Shown in pieces: positions 1-7,451 of a stretch of 13,564 nucleotides of DNA. Position numbers and translations under genes: made by a program. The notes beneath the pieces were generated by a model. The model did no database searches. It had not been told where the DNA came from and worked only from the letters and a program-made list of their open reading frames with translations. Source of the DNA: Candidatus Omnitrophota bacterium. Its GTDB lineage: Bacteria > Hinthialibacterota > Hinthialibacteria > OLB16. The stretch is taken from NCBI GenBank assembly GCA_020632575.1, contig JACKFH010000064.1:1-13564 (forward strand), in the 5' to 3' direction. Within the stretch, counting starts at the first letter, position 1, and each line of letters begins with the position of its first letter.

Positions 1-192
1 GGACTCTCTGTTTCAGCTTGTGAAGTTAATCAAGCATCGATTTGAAACCAGTTAAGCGGCAAAACGTCTTTCTGAAATACCCTCACGGTCCCCCCCTCAT
101 CCAAGTTGGCGCATAGAGAGAATTCCTGCGCAAATCATTCCGGTCCTTTTTTAGCAATTATCCGCGCAATCGGATTGTTCCCGCTATCATCC

Positions 193-1581
193 TTAGGACT
201 CCCCACCTTCCTCCTTGTCCGAGTATTTCGGCAGGATCACGGTGAAATGGACGGTTCCATTGCGTTCGGTCTTGAGAACGATTCGATCGGGTCTTTCCCC
301 ATCGTATTTCTCATAGACCTTTTCGAGGTCCTCCATGTCGTTCACATCTTGGCCATTCACCGCGAGGATGATGTCGCCCTTGACCAAGTCGGTCGACTCG
401 CGGGTGGTCACTCCCGACACGCTTGAAACCAGGACGCCTTCCCGGCTGGTGCGGTTGAGGTCAAGTAAGCGACCCAGGGTGAGGCGCTGGGCGGAAATCC
501 CCCAGTCCTTGAATTCCTTTTCCTCGCCGGTGGTTTTTCCCATCTCCTTGGTGACCAGGCTGATCTCTTGGGTTTGGCCGAGACGGGCGATTTCCAGTTC
601 CAGTGTCGATCCGATGGGGAAGTCCGAGATGGTTTGAAGCACCGCCGGGATCTCCTCCTCGAACTTGGCCTGCACTGGTTGATCGTTGATCGAAAGAATC
701 AGGTCGCCGGGCAGGATGCCGGCCGATTTAGCGGGTGAGCCTTGTTCGACATTTGAGACAAGCACCCCATTGAGTTCCGGGTTTCCGACCAACATGGCGA
801 GTTCCTCGATGGGCTGGAGTTCGACCCCGATCCAACTGCGCTGAACCGAGCCGTTTTCGATAATCTGCCGGTAAACCTCCTTGACCACATTGGAGGGAAT
901 CGCGAAGCCAAGGCCATCGGCGCCCATGATGGTGCGGGTGTTGATTCCGATCACCTTGCCATCGAGGCTGACCAGCGGTCCTCCGCTGTTGCCTGGGTTG
1001 ATCGCGGCGGTGGTCTGAATCCACACATTGTAATGGCCAGTCTTCTCGCCATCGTCGAGGGTGAGTTCGCTGTCGAGAACTCGGTCGGGGCAACCGACAA
1101 TCCCTTGGGAGACAGAACGAGAAAGCGCCAACGGGCTGCCCATCGCCAGGACGAACTGTCCGGGAACGAGGGCGTTGGAATCTCCGATTTCCGCCCAATT
1201 GAGGGGGCCCTTGTAATCGGTAAGATCGAGTTTCAGGACCGCCAGGTCGGTCAGGGGATCGCCGCCGACCAAAGTGGCTGGGATGCGCTCCTTGTTTTCG
1301 AGGGTGCAGAGCGCGTTTACCGCCTTGCCCGCGACATGGTAGTTGGTGATCACATAGCCATCCTGGCTCACAATGACCCCGCTGCCCACAGCGGTCTGTT
1401 TGGTCTTCTTGCCTCTTTGGAAAACCTCCGAGATCGGCTGGACATGGACAAGCGCCGGGAACACCTTGTCACGCGCCTGGTAGATTTGGTCCTGAAGGTT
1501 GTTCTCGGCTCGGGCAAAGGGTGACCAGACAAAAAACAGCGTCAGACTCAGGATAATTGCCCGCAATTCTAGTTTGTTCAT
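193..1581 (-). CDS. Periplasmic HtrA/DegP-family serine protease with two PDZ domains
   Basis: Seen: a 462-residue protein with an N-terminal hydrophobic signal peptide ending in an AxA-type site (A23-R-A25), a trypsin-like protease domain (about 35-240) and two PDZ domains (about 246-345 and 358-450). The catalytic triad is readable: H82 in TNYHVAG, D112 in DPLTDLAVL and S199 in NPGNSGGPL. Carboxylate-binding loops of the PDZ type are not exactly definable by eye, but SPAKSAGILPGDLILSIN and LVKGDIILAVNG are typical PDZ cores. Family knowledge: HtrA/DegP proteins are ATP-independent proteases and chaperones that remove misfolded envelope proteins. Start choice: an upstream in-frame ATG at 1620 would add 13 residues before the signal peptide; the ATG at 1581 has AAGAGG 7 bases upstream and puts the signal peptide at the N terminus. 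It is the last gene of a four-gene co-directional run, 46 bases after the CE15 esterase. Inference: envelope quality control; DegP, DegQ or DegS orthology cannot be assigned here. Confidence 0.95.
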   Translation of the reverse strand: MNKLELRAIILSLTLFFVWSPFARAENNLQDQIYQARDKVFPALVHVQPISEVFQRGKKTKQTAVGSGVIVSQDGYVITNYHVAGKAVNALCTLENKERIPATLVGGDPLTDLAVLKLDLTDYKGPLNWAEIGDSNALVPGQFVLAMGSPLALSRSVSQGIVGCPDRVLDSELTLDDGEKTGHYNVWIQTTAAINPGNSGGPLVSLDGKVIGINTRTIMGADGLGFAIPSNVVKEVYRQIIENGSVQRSWIGVELQPIEELAMLVGNPELNGVLVSNVEQGSPAKSAGILPGDLILSINDQPVQAKFEEEIPAVLQTISDFPIGSTLELEIARLGQTQEISLVTKEMGKTTGEEKEFKDWGISAQRLTLGRLLDLNRTSREGVLVSSVSGVTTRESTDLVKGDIILAVNGQDVNDMEDLEKVYEKYDGERPDRIVLKTERNGTVHFTVILPKYSDKEEGGES

Positions 1582-1588
1582 CGATAAA

Positions 1589-1594
1589 CCTCTT
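1589..1594 (-). promoter_or_regulatory. Shine-Dalgarno site deciding the HtrA start
   Basis: On the minus strand this reads AAGAGG, 7 bases before the ATG at 1581. It supports that start over the in-frame ATG at 1620, which would place 13 polar residues in front of the signal peptide. Confidence 0.7.
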
Positions 1595-1627
1595 TCATCC
1601 ATATTTTGAGACGATTCCACACTTTAT

Positions 1628-2872
1628 CTATTCATTCTTGAGGTGATAGTCAGCGAAGTCCAGAAACTGGACCCAATCGTAGGGATCGACCGAATGCCCC
1701 CCAGGCCGTATGTGGTATCCGACATCGCTTTCAATTATCGGCTCATTCAGAGAGGGAGATTCCTCCTCCGCCAACCCTTTCTTACCGAGGAGACGGTAAA
1801 CTTCACTGGCATGGTAGGCAGAAAGATATTCACCTCTAGGGTCCGCCCAGGTGTCTTCTATAGCGCTGGCCACGTAGACCGGACGGGGTGCGATCAGGGC
1901 GAGCAGCATATGCTGGTCCACAGGAAGATCCTCTTCTCGGTTGATGAATTTGCGCGAGTTGGTGCACAACCAATGAGGGAAACGACTGATCTTCTCTAAA
2001 GTCTCTCCCGACCTCCGTCTCCAAAGCGCGGCGCCTCCGCAACCGGACTGAGCCGAAATTGCGCCTGCAAATCGTTGATCCTGGGCGGCGGCCCAGAGTG
2101 TGGCTTTGCCCAATTTGGAATGTCCCATCAGAAAAACGCTCTGATGGTCGATTCGGTCATCCGTTTCGAGATAATCCAAGGCGCGCATTGCTGTCCACCC
2201 ACAGGCTGATAGGACGCCCCATTCATGTGCTTCAGGGAAACTCTGTCCCTCCTTGTAGAAGAGGGGATGAATCCCCGAGTTGAATTCGACTTCGTTATGA
2301 CCGACAAGGTCTGCATGATAAACGGATATATAAGCGTAACCACGATCGACAATGTCCCCTATCGGGACTCCATTATTTAGATGATTCCGTTTTGATTCAT
2401 TTAACTCCAATTTCTCCGATTGGTTGTCGTCAAAACTCAAGTGCATGATGGCGGGAACAGGTTCCGTGGCATTATTCGGTGTGAAAACAAGGATTCGCAT
2501 ATCGGTGCTACCCTGGTCATTTCGAAAACGAATCCAGATTAATCGACGAGTCACCTTTCCGCCCATGAACTGGGGGTCATCGTTTTCGGTCATGGCGGAT
2601 ACCCGCAATGGGCTGGGCGGGACAGGAATGGCGCCATAAACCATTGTGGCGAAAAGTGAGAGGATTTGTGGACGCCGGATATTGAACCACTCCTGGGAAG
2701 AAGTGATGACTCGACCCTCGGCAGTCTCCAGAAGTGGCGGTAGTGTGTATCTTGGCAGTTTTTGCTCATCATAAATGACATCACTGTCAAATTCTTTTTG
2801 TTGCCGGGCGGTTCCCTCGACGGCTGAGAGCAACAAGCAGGCCGAGAAGAGAATCCACACGTTCTTTATCAT
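1628..2872 (-). CDS. Secreted CE15-family glucuronoyl esterase (alpha/beta hydrolase)
   Basis: Seen: 414 residues, an N-terminal hydrophobic signal segment (about 4-20), then an alpha/beta-hydrolase domain. The nucleophile elbow GHSKLGKATLW gives S252; SGCGGAALWRRR (276-287) follows it; IEDTWADPRGE (338-348) and the terminal GGHSVDPYDW with H393 complete the pattern typical of bacterial carbohydrate esterase family 15. Family knowledge: CE15 enzymes cleave the ester between 4-O-methyl-glucuronic acid of xylan and lignin alcohols; some bacterial members accept other uronic acid esters. Many are annotated loosely as acetylxylan esterases. The canonical fungal acidic residue, 23 positions after the Ser, falls on Q275, so the acid is probably supplied by E339 or D340 as in some bacterial members (inferred from memory of the family). 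An AAGGA lies 11 bases before the start. It sits 50 bases downstream of the GT-C gene and 46 bases upstream of the protease gene. Parts of the gene (around 2300-2460) look AT-richer than neighbours. Confidence 0.88.
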   Translation of the reverse strand: MIKNVWILFSACLLLSAVEGTARQQKEFDSDVIYDEQKLPRYTLPPLLETAEGRVITSSQEWFNIRRPQILSLFATMVYGAIPVPPSPLRVSAMTENDDPQFMGGKVTRRLIWIRFRNDQGSTDMRILVFTPNNATEPVPAIMHLSFDDNQSEKLELNESKRNHLNNGVPIGDIVDRGYAYISVYHADLVGHNEVEFNSGIHPLFYKEGQSFPEAHEWGVLSACGWTAMRALDYLETDDRIDHQSVFLMGHSKLGKATLWAAAQDQRFAGAISAQSGCGGAALWRRRSGETLEKISRFPHWLCTNSRKFINREEDLPVDQHMLLALIAPRPVYVASAIEDTWADPRGEYLSAYHASEVYRLLGKKGLAEEESPSLNEPIIESDVGYHIRPGGHSVDPYDWVQFLDFADYHLKNE

Positions 2873-2922
2873 GTCAAAAACTTTCCTTGCATGGGGGTAG
2901 GATTTCGGATGTCTACGAATCC

Positions 2923-4539
2923 TTATGGGCTCAACTCATAAAGAATAAAGAATCCAGTGTCGCTACGGAAGCGGGAACGAATCCGCCAGCCGAGAGTCTC
3001 GCTCGCGGAGGGACCGGCCAAGGGGGCGAGGTAGGGGCGACGCGCCAAAGTCTCACCATCGAGGAGGACATAGCCGATCCGTTCTCGCTCCAGCATGCGC
3101 TTGAATCGTTCGAGATCGATCCGCCATGGGGTGGGTCTCCACTCCAGGTCCGGGCGGGAGAGCCAGAGGGGCAGCCCATGGCTCGGTCCAAAGGCGATCT
3201 TCGCCCCTTCGGGGAGTTGATTGACCTCCTCGAGTATTCTTTCCGATGAAGGATCCAACGAGGGGGCGGGAAAGTCACGAGTTTTCCAGGCAAACGAGGC
3301 GGTTTGCAACATCGCGAATAGGCTGAAAATCAGGATTCCGGACAGCAGAACTTTCGATCCGGCCCCGCTCTGTTGGAGGGTGGACTCGACTGAACTCGAT
3401 AGGATGCGACCGAGCAAGACCACCGCGATGGGGACCAGGGTCATGATGAATCTTGGCGCGTCGGTCAATTGGGCGTACCACCCGAAAGCGGGAAACATGA
3501 AACCAAACATCAGGAGGAAGAAGACCAGCGCGGGTCGTGAGGTGGTCCGTTGGTGACTGCTCGGTTGTCGAAACAGTCGTAGAATAGAAATTGGGAGGCC
3601 AACGAGGATGAGTACTTTAAAGGCCAGCAATACAAGCGAGGCAGGAAGGGAACTCCCCTCTGGCAACTTCCAATCGAACCAGAGAAGCTGGAACGCCATT
3701 TTCGATTCGAGGATCAGACCGCGACCTAATCGACCGGCTATTTCGGTTGGAGTGTGTGTTTTCAAATAACTTCCGAGTGTTGGGAGATCCTCCGGATCGT
3801 CATACCAAATCTCATCCGCCTCGTCGAACCACATGTTGTGAGTCGAGGCGAAACTGTAAACCGGACTGTGATAGACGACTGTGTTCCAAACCAGGAGCGG
3901 TGAGGCGACCAGTAAAAACACACCAATCCCTACGAAGGGTTTCAATCGGTTTTTCGCGAAGATGAAAACGGTCACCCAGAACAAGGCCGCGACCTGCAAA
4001 CCCGTTCCCTTTGTCAAATAGATCAAACCGGTCAGGACTCCACCGAGGAGGAGGAATTTTTTCGATTCCATTTCCTCTGGTTTCCCACGGGAATCAAGCA
4101 TCCACCAGGGGAGATAGACGAGGAAATAAAGGAGTGGCTCGCACCAGATTTCCGAGAGCGTTCGGCCCATTTGCAGGTGAAGAGAAAGGAAGGCCATCGC
4201 GAGAAAGGCCGACAACAGATCCTTGCGGACGCCGATTTCGTTCCAGGCGATGGATCCAAGGAATAAAAGACCGATGATCAGAGAAAACCAACGCGCCCTT
4301 GCGAAGAATTGAGGGTCGCGTTCGGCGATGGGGAGAAGGAGGGCCGAATAGAGGGGGTGACGGTTCCCATCCGTGAGCGCGATCCCGTGCTTTTGGGCGA
4401 GGGAAAGGTGGAGGTAGGCCCCCTGGTCTCCCGCCTGGAGGTTGGTGTTCAGCCACAGCGCGCCGAGAGAATACAATCCCGCGCTCAGAATGAGCAGGAC
4501 GACACTGAGTAATAGGATGTTCCGAGGTCCTGGCGTCAT
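2923..4539 (-). CDS. Polytopic GT-C (ArnT/PMT-like) glycosyltransferase
   Basis: Seen: 538 residues with about ten or more hydrophobic segments (for example 8-30, 84-98, 162-178, 183-220, 300-320, 338-356, 364-380 and 397-415). After the first membrane segment comes the acidic motif AGDQGAYL (D38), followed by GNRHPLYSALL (58-68), an arrangement common in GT-C transferases where the first external loop carries the catalytic Asp. A soluble C-terminal part (about 425-538) follows the last membrane segment. Family knowledge: GT39/GT83-like enzymes move a sugar from a polyprenyl-phosphate donor to lipid or protein on the outer face of the inner membrane. Donor and acceptor cannot be told from sequence. 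The gene starts 27 bases after the stop of the upstream lyase-like gene; no strong Shine-Dalgarno site is seen, so coupling to that gene is plausible. Alternative: a membrane protein of unknown role with the same topology. The CDS is sure; the enzyme class is likely. Confidence 0.82.
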   Translation of the reverse strand: MTPGPRNILLLSVVLLILSAGLYSLGALWLNTNLQAGDQGAYLHLSLAQKHGIALTDGNRHPLYSALLLPIAERDPQFFARARWFSLIIGLLFLGSIAWNEIGVRKDLLSAFLAMAFLSLHLQMGRTLSEIWCEPLLYFLVYLPWWMLDSRGKPEEMESKKFLLLGGVLTGLIYLTKGTGLQVAALFWVTVFIFAKNRLKPFVGIGVFLLVASPLLVWNTVVYHSPVYSFASTHNMWFDEADEIWYDDPEDLPTLGSYLKTHTPTEIAGRLGRGLILESKMAFQLLWFDWKLPEGSSLPASLVLLAFKVLILVGLPISILRLFRQPSSHQRTTSRPALVFFLLMFGFMFPAFGWYAQLTDAPRFIMTLVPIAVVLLGRILSSSVESTLQQSGAGSKVLLSGILIFSLFAMLQTASFAWKTRDFPAPSLDPSSERILEEVNQLPEGAKIAFGPSHGLPLWLSRPDLEWRPTPWRIDLERFKRMLERERIGYVLLDGETLARRPYLAPLAGPSASETLGWRIRSRFRSDTGFFILYELSP

Positions 4540-4566
4540 GGGCGTCGAATCATGAACTTATTGAGC

Positions 4567-6291
4567 CTAATCCTCAAGGATTTCAACTCGAATCTTCTCC
4601 GAAGGGGAGTCCACCTGAAGGGGGACTCGGACCACCACTATTCCTTCTTCAGGGTTGGCGTGACCGTCTTTTCGGTAAGGGTTGTGCGGCAGGGTGGGCC
4701 AGATGAGTGATGAACCCTTTGGCAGCGTGAGTTGGGCGCCACGGTATACGATGGATCCACCTAAATCGGTCCACTCCCCTTTGTCCTCATTGAGATTGAT
4801 CACCTCGCCGGTTCCCAATTTAAGCGGCTCCTCCAAATCGAGAAGAAAGGTAAGGTGGGCGTTCACCGGGAGAGCCGATTCCTCCTCCATCTCCAAGAGA
4901 ATATCCAATGTGGAGTCATCCACAATCTCCAGACGAATCGAGCAATCCGCTGGACCGTACTCGAGATCCAGTCCGACAGGCGGTTCAGTCACCAGGGTTG
5001 CGGATGAAGGGACATGGTAAAGATCTCCCTTGGGTAGAAAGTCGGGGTCTTCGTCGCCCGGAGTGTGTGAAAGAAGAGAGGCGTCCCCCACCGTGAAATT
5101 GCTCCAGGCGGGTTGCAGTTTGGTGTTTCCTCCACCCAAGAGGAGGCCGGTTTGTTCATGAAAGACGCTGACCAGGTTTTGACGGTCCTGGATCCAACGG
5201 TTCTGGGGAACCGGGGCGGTGAACGCTGACAGACAGATGAACCAGGGCCCCTGCTGATAAGTCAACGCCTTATCCGATTCACCGTCGTTCAAGATGTAGG
5301 TCGCCCCCAAATCCTCGCTCCCCTGGGCGATCGGTCCTTCCTCTCCGTAGAGGATGAGCGAGGCGTACTGATCGGACCCGAGTTTTTCCCGACCATAGAC
5401 ATCCCACTGCCGTTTCAGGTAAGCGCGACCCTCGGGCGTGAAGGTGAAGCCAACGTTCCCGGTCCGAATTGTGTCGTGGTAAGGGTTGCGCTCATCGATG
5501 GTTTCGACCGTCGTGCCATCCGGGTAGGTGAAATGCAAGTGATATTCGGCGCAACGCTCGAGAGCGGGTAGGACTCTCTCATCCCCCGACACGGCGTAAT
5601 AGGTTCCGAGAGCGTCGGCGTAGACAAAGTTGTAAGCCACCACCGGGCCAATATTTTCCGACCAATACCCTGCCGGATTCTGCGCCTCGACCACTTTCAT
5701 TAGAAAGTCGGAAGCGAACTCCATCCACTCCGGTTTGTTCAACGCCTTTCCGGCGATATAGAGGCCCATGGCGTGGTGAGCGGGGATATTGTGAACGGAA
5801 TTTAAAGCGTGCTCTTTGACCCCACTGTATCCGAGGGTTAGGGCTTTCTCCCAACGATCTCTCGCTTCCTGGGGCATGTCCTCCTTCACGAGATCGAATG
5901 CGCGGACCCATCGAGAATAGGTCCATGGCATCCAGATCATCCCCCACTCGCTTCCATCCTTTTTCCGGAAGATCCATTTACCGTCCTCGTCCGCGTCTTC
6001 GATCAGAGCGTCCCCGCCGCGAACGATCGCCTCCAAGATTTGAGGGTCTTTAAAATACGGATTGTCTTCGTGCTTGGTCGAATAGGCGACGGCGAGGGGG
6101 TAGATGTCGTGCTGATCGCGGCAGATCCAGATCCCGGTTCCAAATCGGCCGGTTTTGGAATCGTAGTTTTCTAAGATCTTGGGAACTTCCTTGACCAAGA
6201 GTCCGATCATGTCCTCTTTATAAATCAGGTCCGCGGACCACCCTGGAATCGAAATGCAAAGTACGATGGAAGACAGCAAAAAAAATCTCAT
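4567..6291 (-). CDS. Secreted alpha/alpha-toroid protein, polysaccharide lyase or hydrolase-like, family unassigned
   Basis: Seen: 574 residues with a clear signal peptide (1-19, cleavage likely at GWSA-D). Residues about 25-300 look helical and rich in aromatic and His/Asn residues, with WMPWTYSRW (120-128), SVHNIPAHHAMGLYIAGK (165-182) and YWSENIGPVVAYNFVYAD (209-226), resembling the alpha/alpha barrels of heparinase- or alginate-lyase-like enzymes. Residues about 340-574 look beta-rich, as in the C-terminal sandwich of such enzymes. H167, H172, H173 and nearby Asn and Tyr are candidate active-site residues; I cannot assign a catalytic set. Start: the ORF runs open to 6435, but that extension overlaps the divergent methyltransferase gene; the ATG at 6291 has good Shine-Dalgarno sequences and starts a signal peptide. 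It is first in the minus-strand run, ahead of GT-C, CE15 and HtrA genes. Inference: extracytoplasmic glycan degradation, possibly of uronic-acid polymers given the CE15 neighbour. A non-enzymatic or hydrolase role remains possible. Confidence 0.82.
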   Translation of the reverse strand: MRFFLLSSIVLCISIPGWSADLIYKEDMIGLLVKEVPKILENYDSKTGRFGTGIWICRDQHDIYPLAVAYSTKHEDNPYFKDPQILEAIVRGGDALIEDADEDGKWIFRKKDGSEWGMIWMPWTYSRWVRAFDLVKEDMPQEARDRWEKALTLGYSGVKEHALNSVHNIPAHHAMGLYIAGKALNKPEWMEFASDFLMKVVEAQNPAGYWSENIGPVVAYNFVYADALGTYYAVSGDERVLPALERCAEYHLHFTYPDGTTVETIDERNPYHDTIRTGNVGFTFTPEGRAYLKRQWDVYGREKLGSDQYASLILYGEEGPIAQGSEDLGATYILNDGESDKALTYQQGPWFICLSAFTAPVPQNRWIQDRQNLVSVFHEQTGLLLGGGNTKLQPAWSNFTVGDASLLSHTPGDEDPDFLPKGDLYHVPSSATLVTEPPVGLDLEYGPADCSIRLEIVDDSTLDILLEMEEESALPVNAHLTFLLDLEEPLKLGTGEVINLNEDKGEWTDLGGSIVYRGAQLTLPKGSSLIWPTLPHNPYRKDGHANPEEGIVVVRVPLQVDSPSEKIRVEILED

Positions 6292-6298
6292 GGGTTCA

Positions 6299-6309
6299 CC
6301 CTCCCTCCT
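6299..6309 (-). promoter_or_regulatory. Shine-Dalgarno region deciding the start of the lyase-like gene
   Basis: The minus strand reads AGGAGGGAGGG here, offering GGAGGG 7 bases before the ATG at 6291. This, with the signal peptide directly following, argues against the longer in-frame start at 6435. Confidence 0.7.
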
Positions 6310-6356
6310 ATCCAGAAAGGTTGTACCATACGCGGCTTGAAAGCGAAATCTGATCC

Positions 6357-7451
6357 ATGAATCCATCCGATGTCCACCCGCTCTTGGCCTGCCCGCGATG
6401 TGGCGGCGATTTCGAGAGTTCGTTCGAAACGACACTCAAATGTCTTTCATGCGGAGAATTCTTCCCAATCCGGGAGGGTGTGCCGAGTTTTTACGACCCC
6501 TCGGTTTATTGGGGCGAGGAATTCGATCTGGATGAGATGCGAACGATCAATTCACTTGCTGTTGAGAAGGGCTGGCGAGAGGCGGTTCGCGACATGGTGA
6601 AACCGAAATCGCCCGAAAGAGCGGAATACATCGAGGGCTTTTTTCGTGCCGACTGGCGTTTCCTTTTTCCTGTCCAGGAGAACTGGACCGTATTGGATGT
6701 CGGGGCTGGATGGGGGACCTTGTCTTGCGCTCTCGCCGAAGTTGTGGGTGAAGTGGTGGCGCTCGAATCGGCGTTTGAGCGAGCCAAGTTTATTCAACAC
6801 CGAATCGAGCAAGATGCAATATCGAACCTAACAGCGATCCATGGAACTCTCACTCGCCCTCCGCTTAAAGCGGGATCGTTCGATCTGATCGCGCTCAATG
6901 GAGTTCTGGAATGGCTGGGGTGGGCGGATACGAGCCGAAGCGTGCCGAGCGTTCAGGTTGCGCATCTCAAAACGTGCTGGAATCTATTGAAGCCCGGCGG
7001 GTGGCTTTATGTCGGGATCGAAAACCGGTTCGGGATTAGTTCCTGGCTTGGCGCGATGGACCACAGCTATCTCAAATACACCTCACTCATGCCGAGAATG
7101 CTTGCGCATGGATACACCAACTTGAAAAGGAAACATGCCTACCGGACCTACACCTACAGCCCAATCGGATACCGTCGACTATTAACCAAGGCGAGGTTTG
7201 AGGAGATCGATTTTTTCGCGACACTGCCGACATATAGCCGCCCCGTCTATTACTGGCCGGTTGGGAATGGAAAAGCGTTGAAGCGAGTAATCAAAATTCT
7301 GACTCAAGAGAAACCGAACAATGCGAAGTTGGGATGGGCCGCGAAGATTGTAGACAGGACGCCTGAAGGCTTGTTGAGCGTCGCTGCCCCTTATTTGGTC
7401 CCACACCTCCTGATCGTGGCGAGGAAGGCAAAGGATGATCGAATCGATTAG
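6357..7451 (+). CDS. SAM-dependent methyltransferase with N-terminal Trm112-like zinc ribbon
   Basis: Seen: 364 residues. Residues 8-46 form a Trm112-like zinc ribbon with two CxxC pairs (C12/C15 and C29/C32) and the typical ending IREGVPSFYDPS. A class I Rossmann methyltransferase follows: motif I VLDVGAGWG (112-120), acidic E137 at the end of strand 2 in VVALES, SFDLIALNGVLEWL (174-187) and LLKPGGWLYVGIENRFG (210-226). The later YRTYTYSPIGYRRLL pattern recurs, as I recall it, in methyltransferases of surface-polysaccharide loci. It probably methylates a small molecule or sugar in the cytoplasm; the substrate is not determinable. The gene diverges from the lyase-like gene across 65 bases and overlaps the downstream kinase gene by 17 bases. 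The start ATG at 6357 lacks a strong Shine-Dalgarno sequence, but the zinc ribbon begins almost immediately after it, so there is little room for a later start. Confidence 0.88.
   Translation: MNPSDVHPLLACPRCGGDFESSFETTLKCLSCGEFFPIREGVPSFYDPSVYWGEEFDLDEMRTINSLAVEKGWREAVRDMVKPKSPERAEYIEGFFRADWRFLFPVQENWTVLDVGAGWGTLSCALAEVVGEVVALESAFERAKFIQHRIEQDAISNLTAIHGTLTRPPLKAGSFDLIALNGVLEWLGWADTSRSVPSVQVAHLKTCWNLLKPGGWLYVGIENRFGISSWLGAMDHSYLKYTSLMPRMLAHGYTNLKRKHAYRTYTYSPIGYRRLLTKARFEEIDFFATLPTYSRPVYYWPVGNGKALKRVIKILTQEKPNNAKLGWAAKIVDRTPEGLLSVAAPYLVPHLLIVARKAKDDRID

Noticed and set aside
2..55. Open frame on the plus strand ending in TAA at 53-55, possibly the tail of a gene entering from the left
   Set aside because: Only 17 codons are visible, which is easily open by chance, and no motif can be recognised.
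157..175. Small stem (ATCCG/CGGAT) downstream of the HtrA stop, considered as a terminator
   Set aside because: The stem is only 5 base pairs, and on the minus strand it is followed by an A-run and not by a T-run.
1033..1524. 163-codon open frame on the plus strand opposite the HtrA gene
   Set aside because: It lies wholly opposite the protease domain with catalytic motifs on the minus strand and shows no ribosome site or family signature.
1582..1620. Start of the HtrA gene at 1620
   Set aside because: The extra 13 polar residues precede the signal peptide, and the ATG at 1581 has the better ribosome site.
6292..6435. N-terminal extension of the lyase-like gene by 48 codons to an ATG at 6435
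   Set aside because: It overlaps the divergent methyltransferase gene by 79 bases, encodes a basic low-complexity stretch unlike a protein start, and would bury the signal peptide that begins at 6291.
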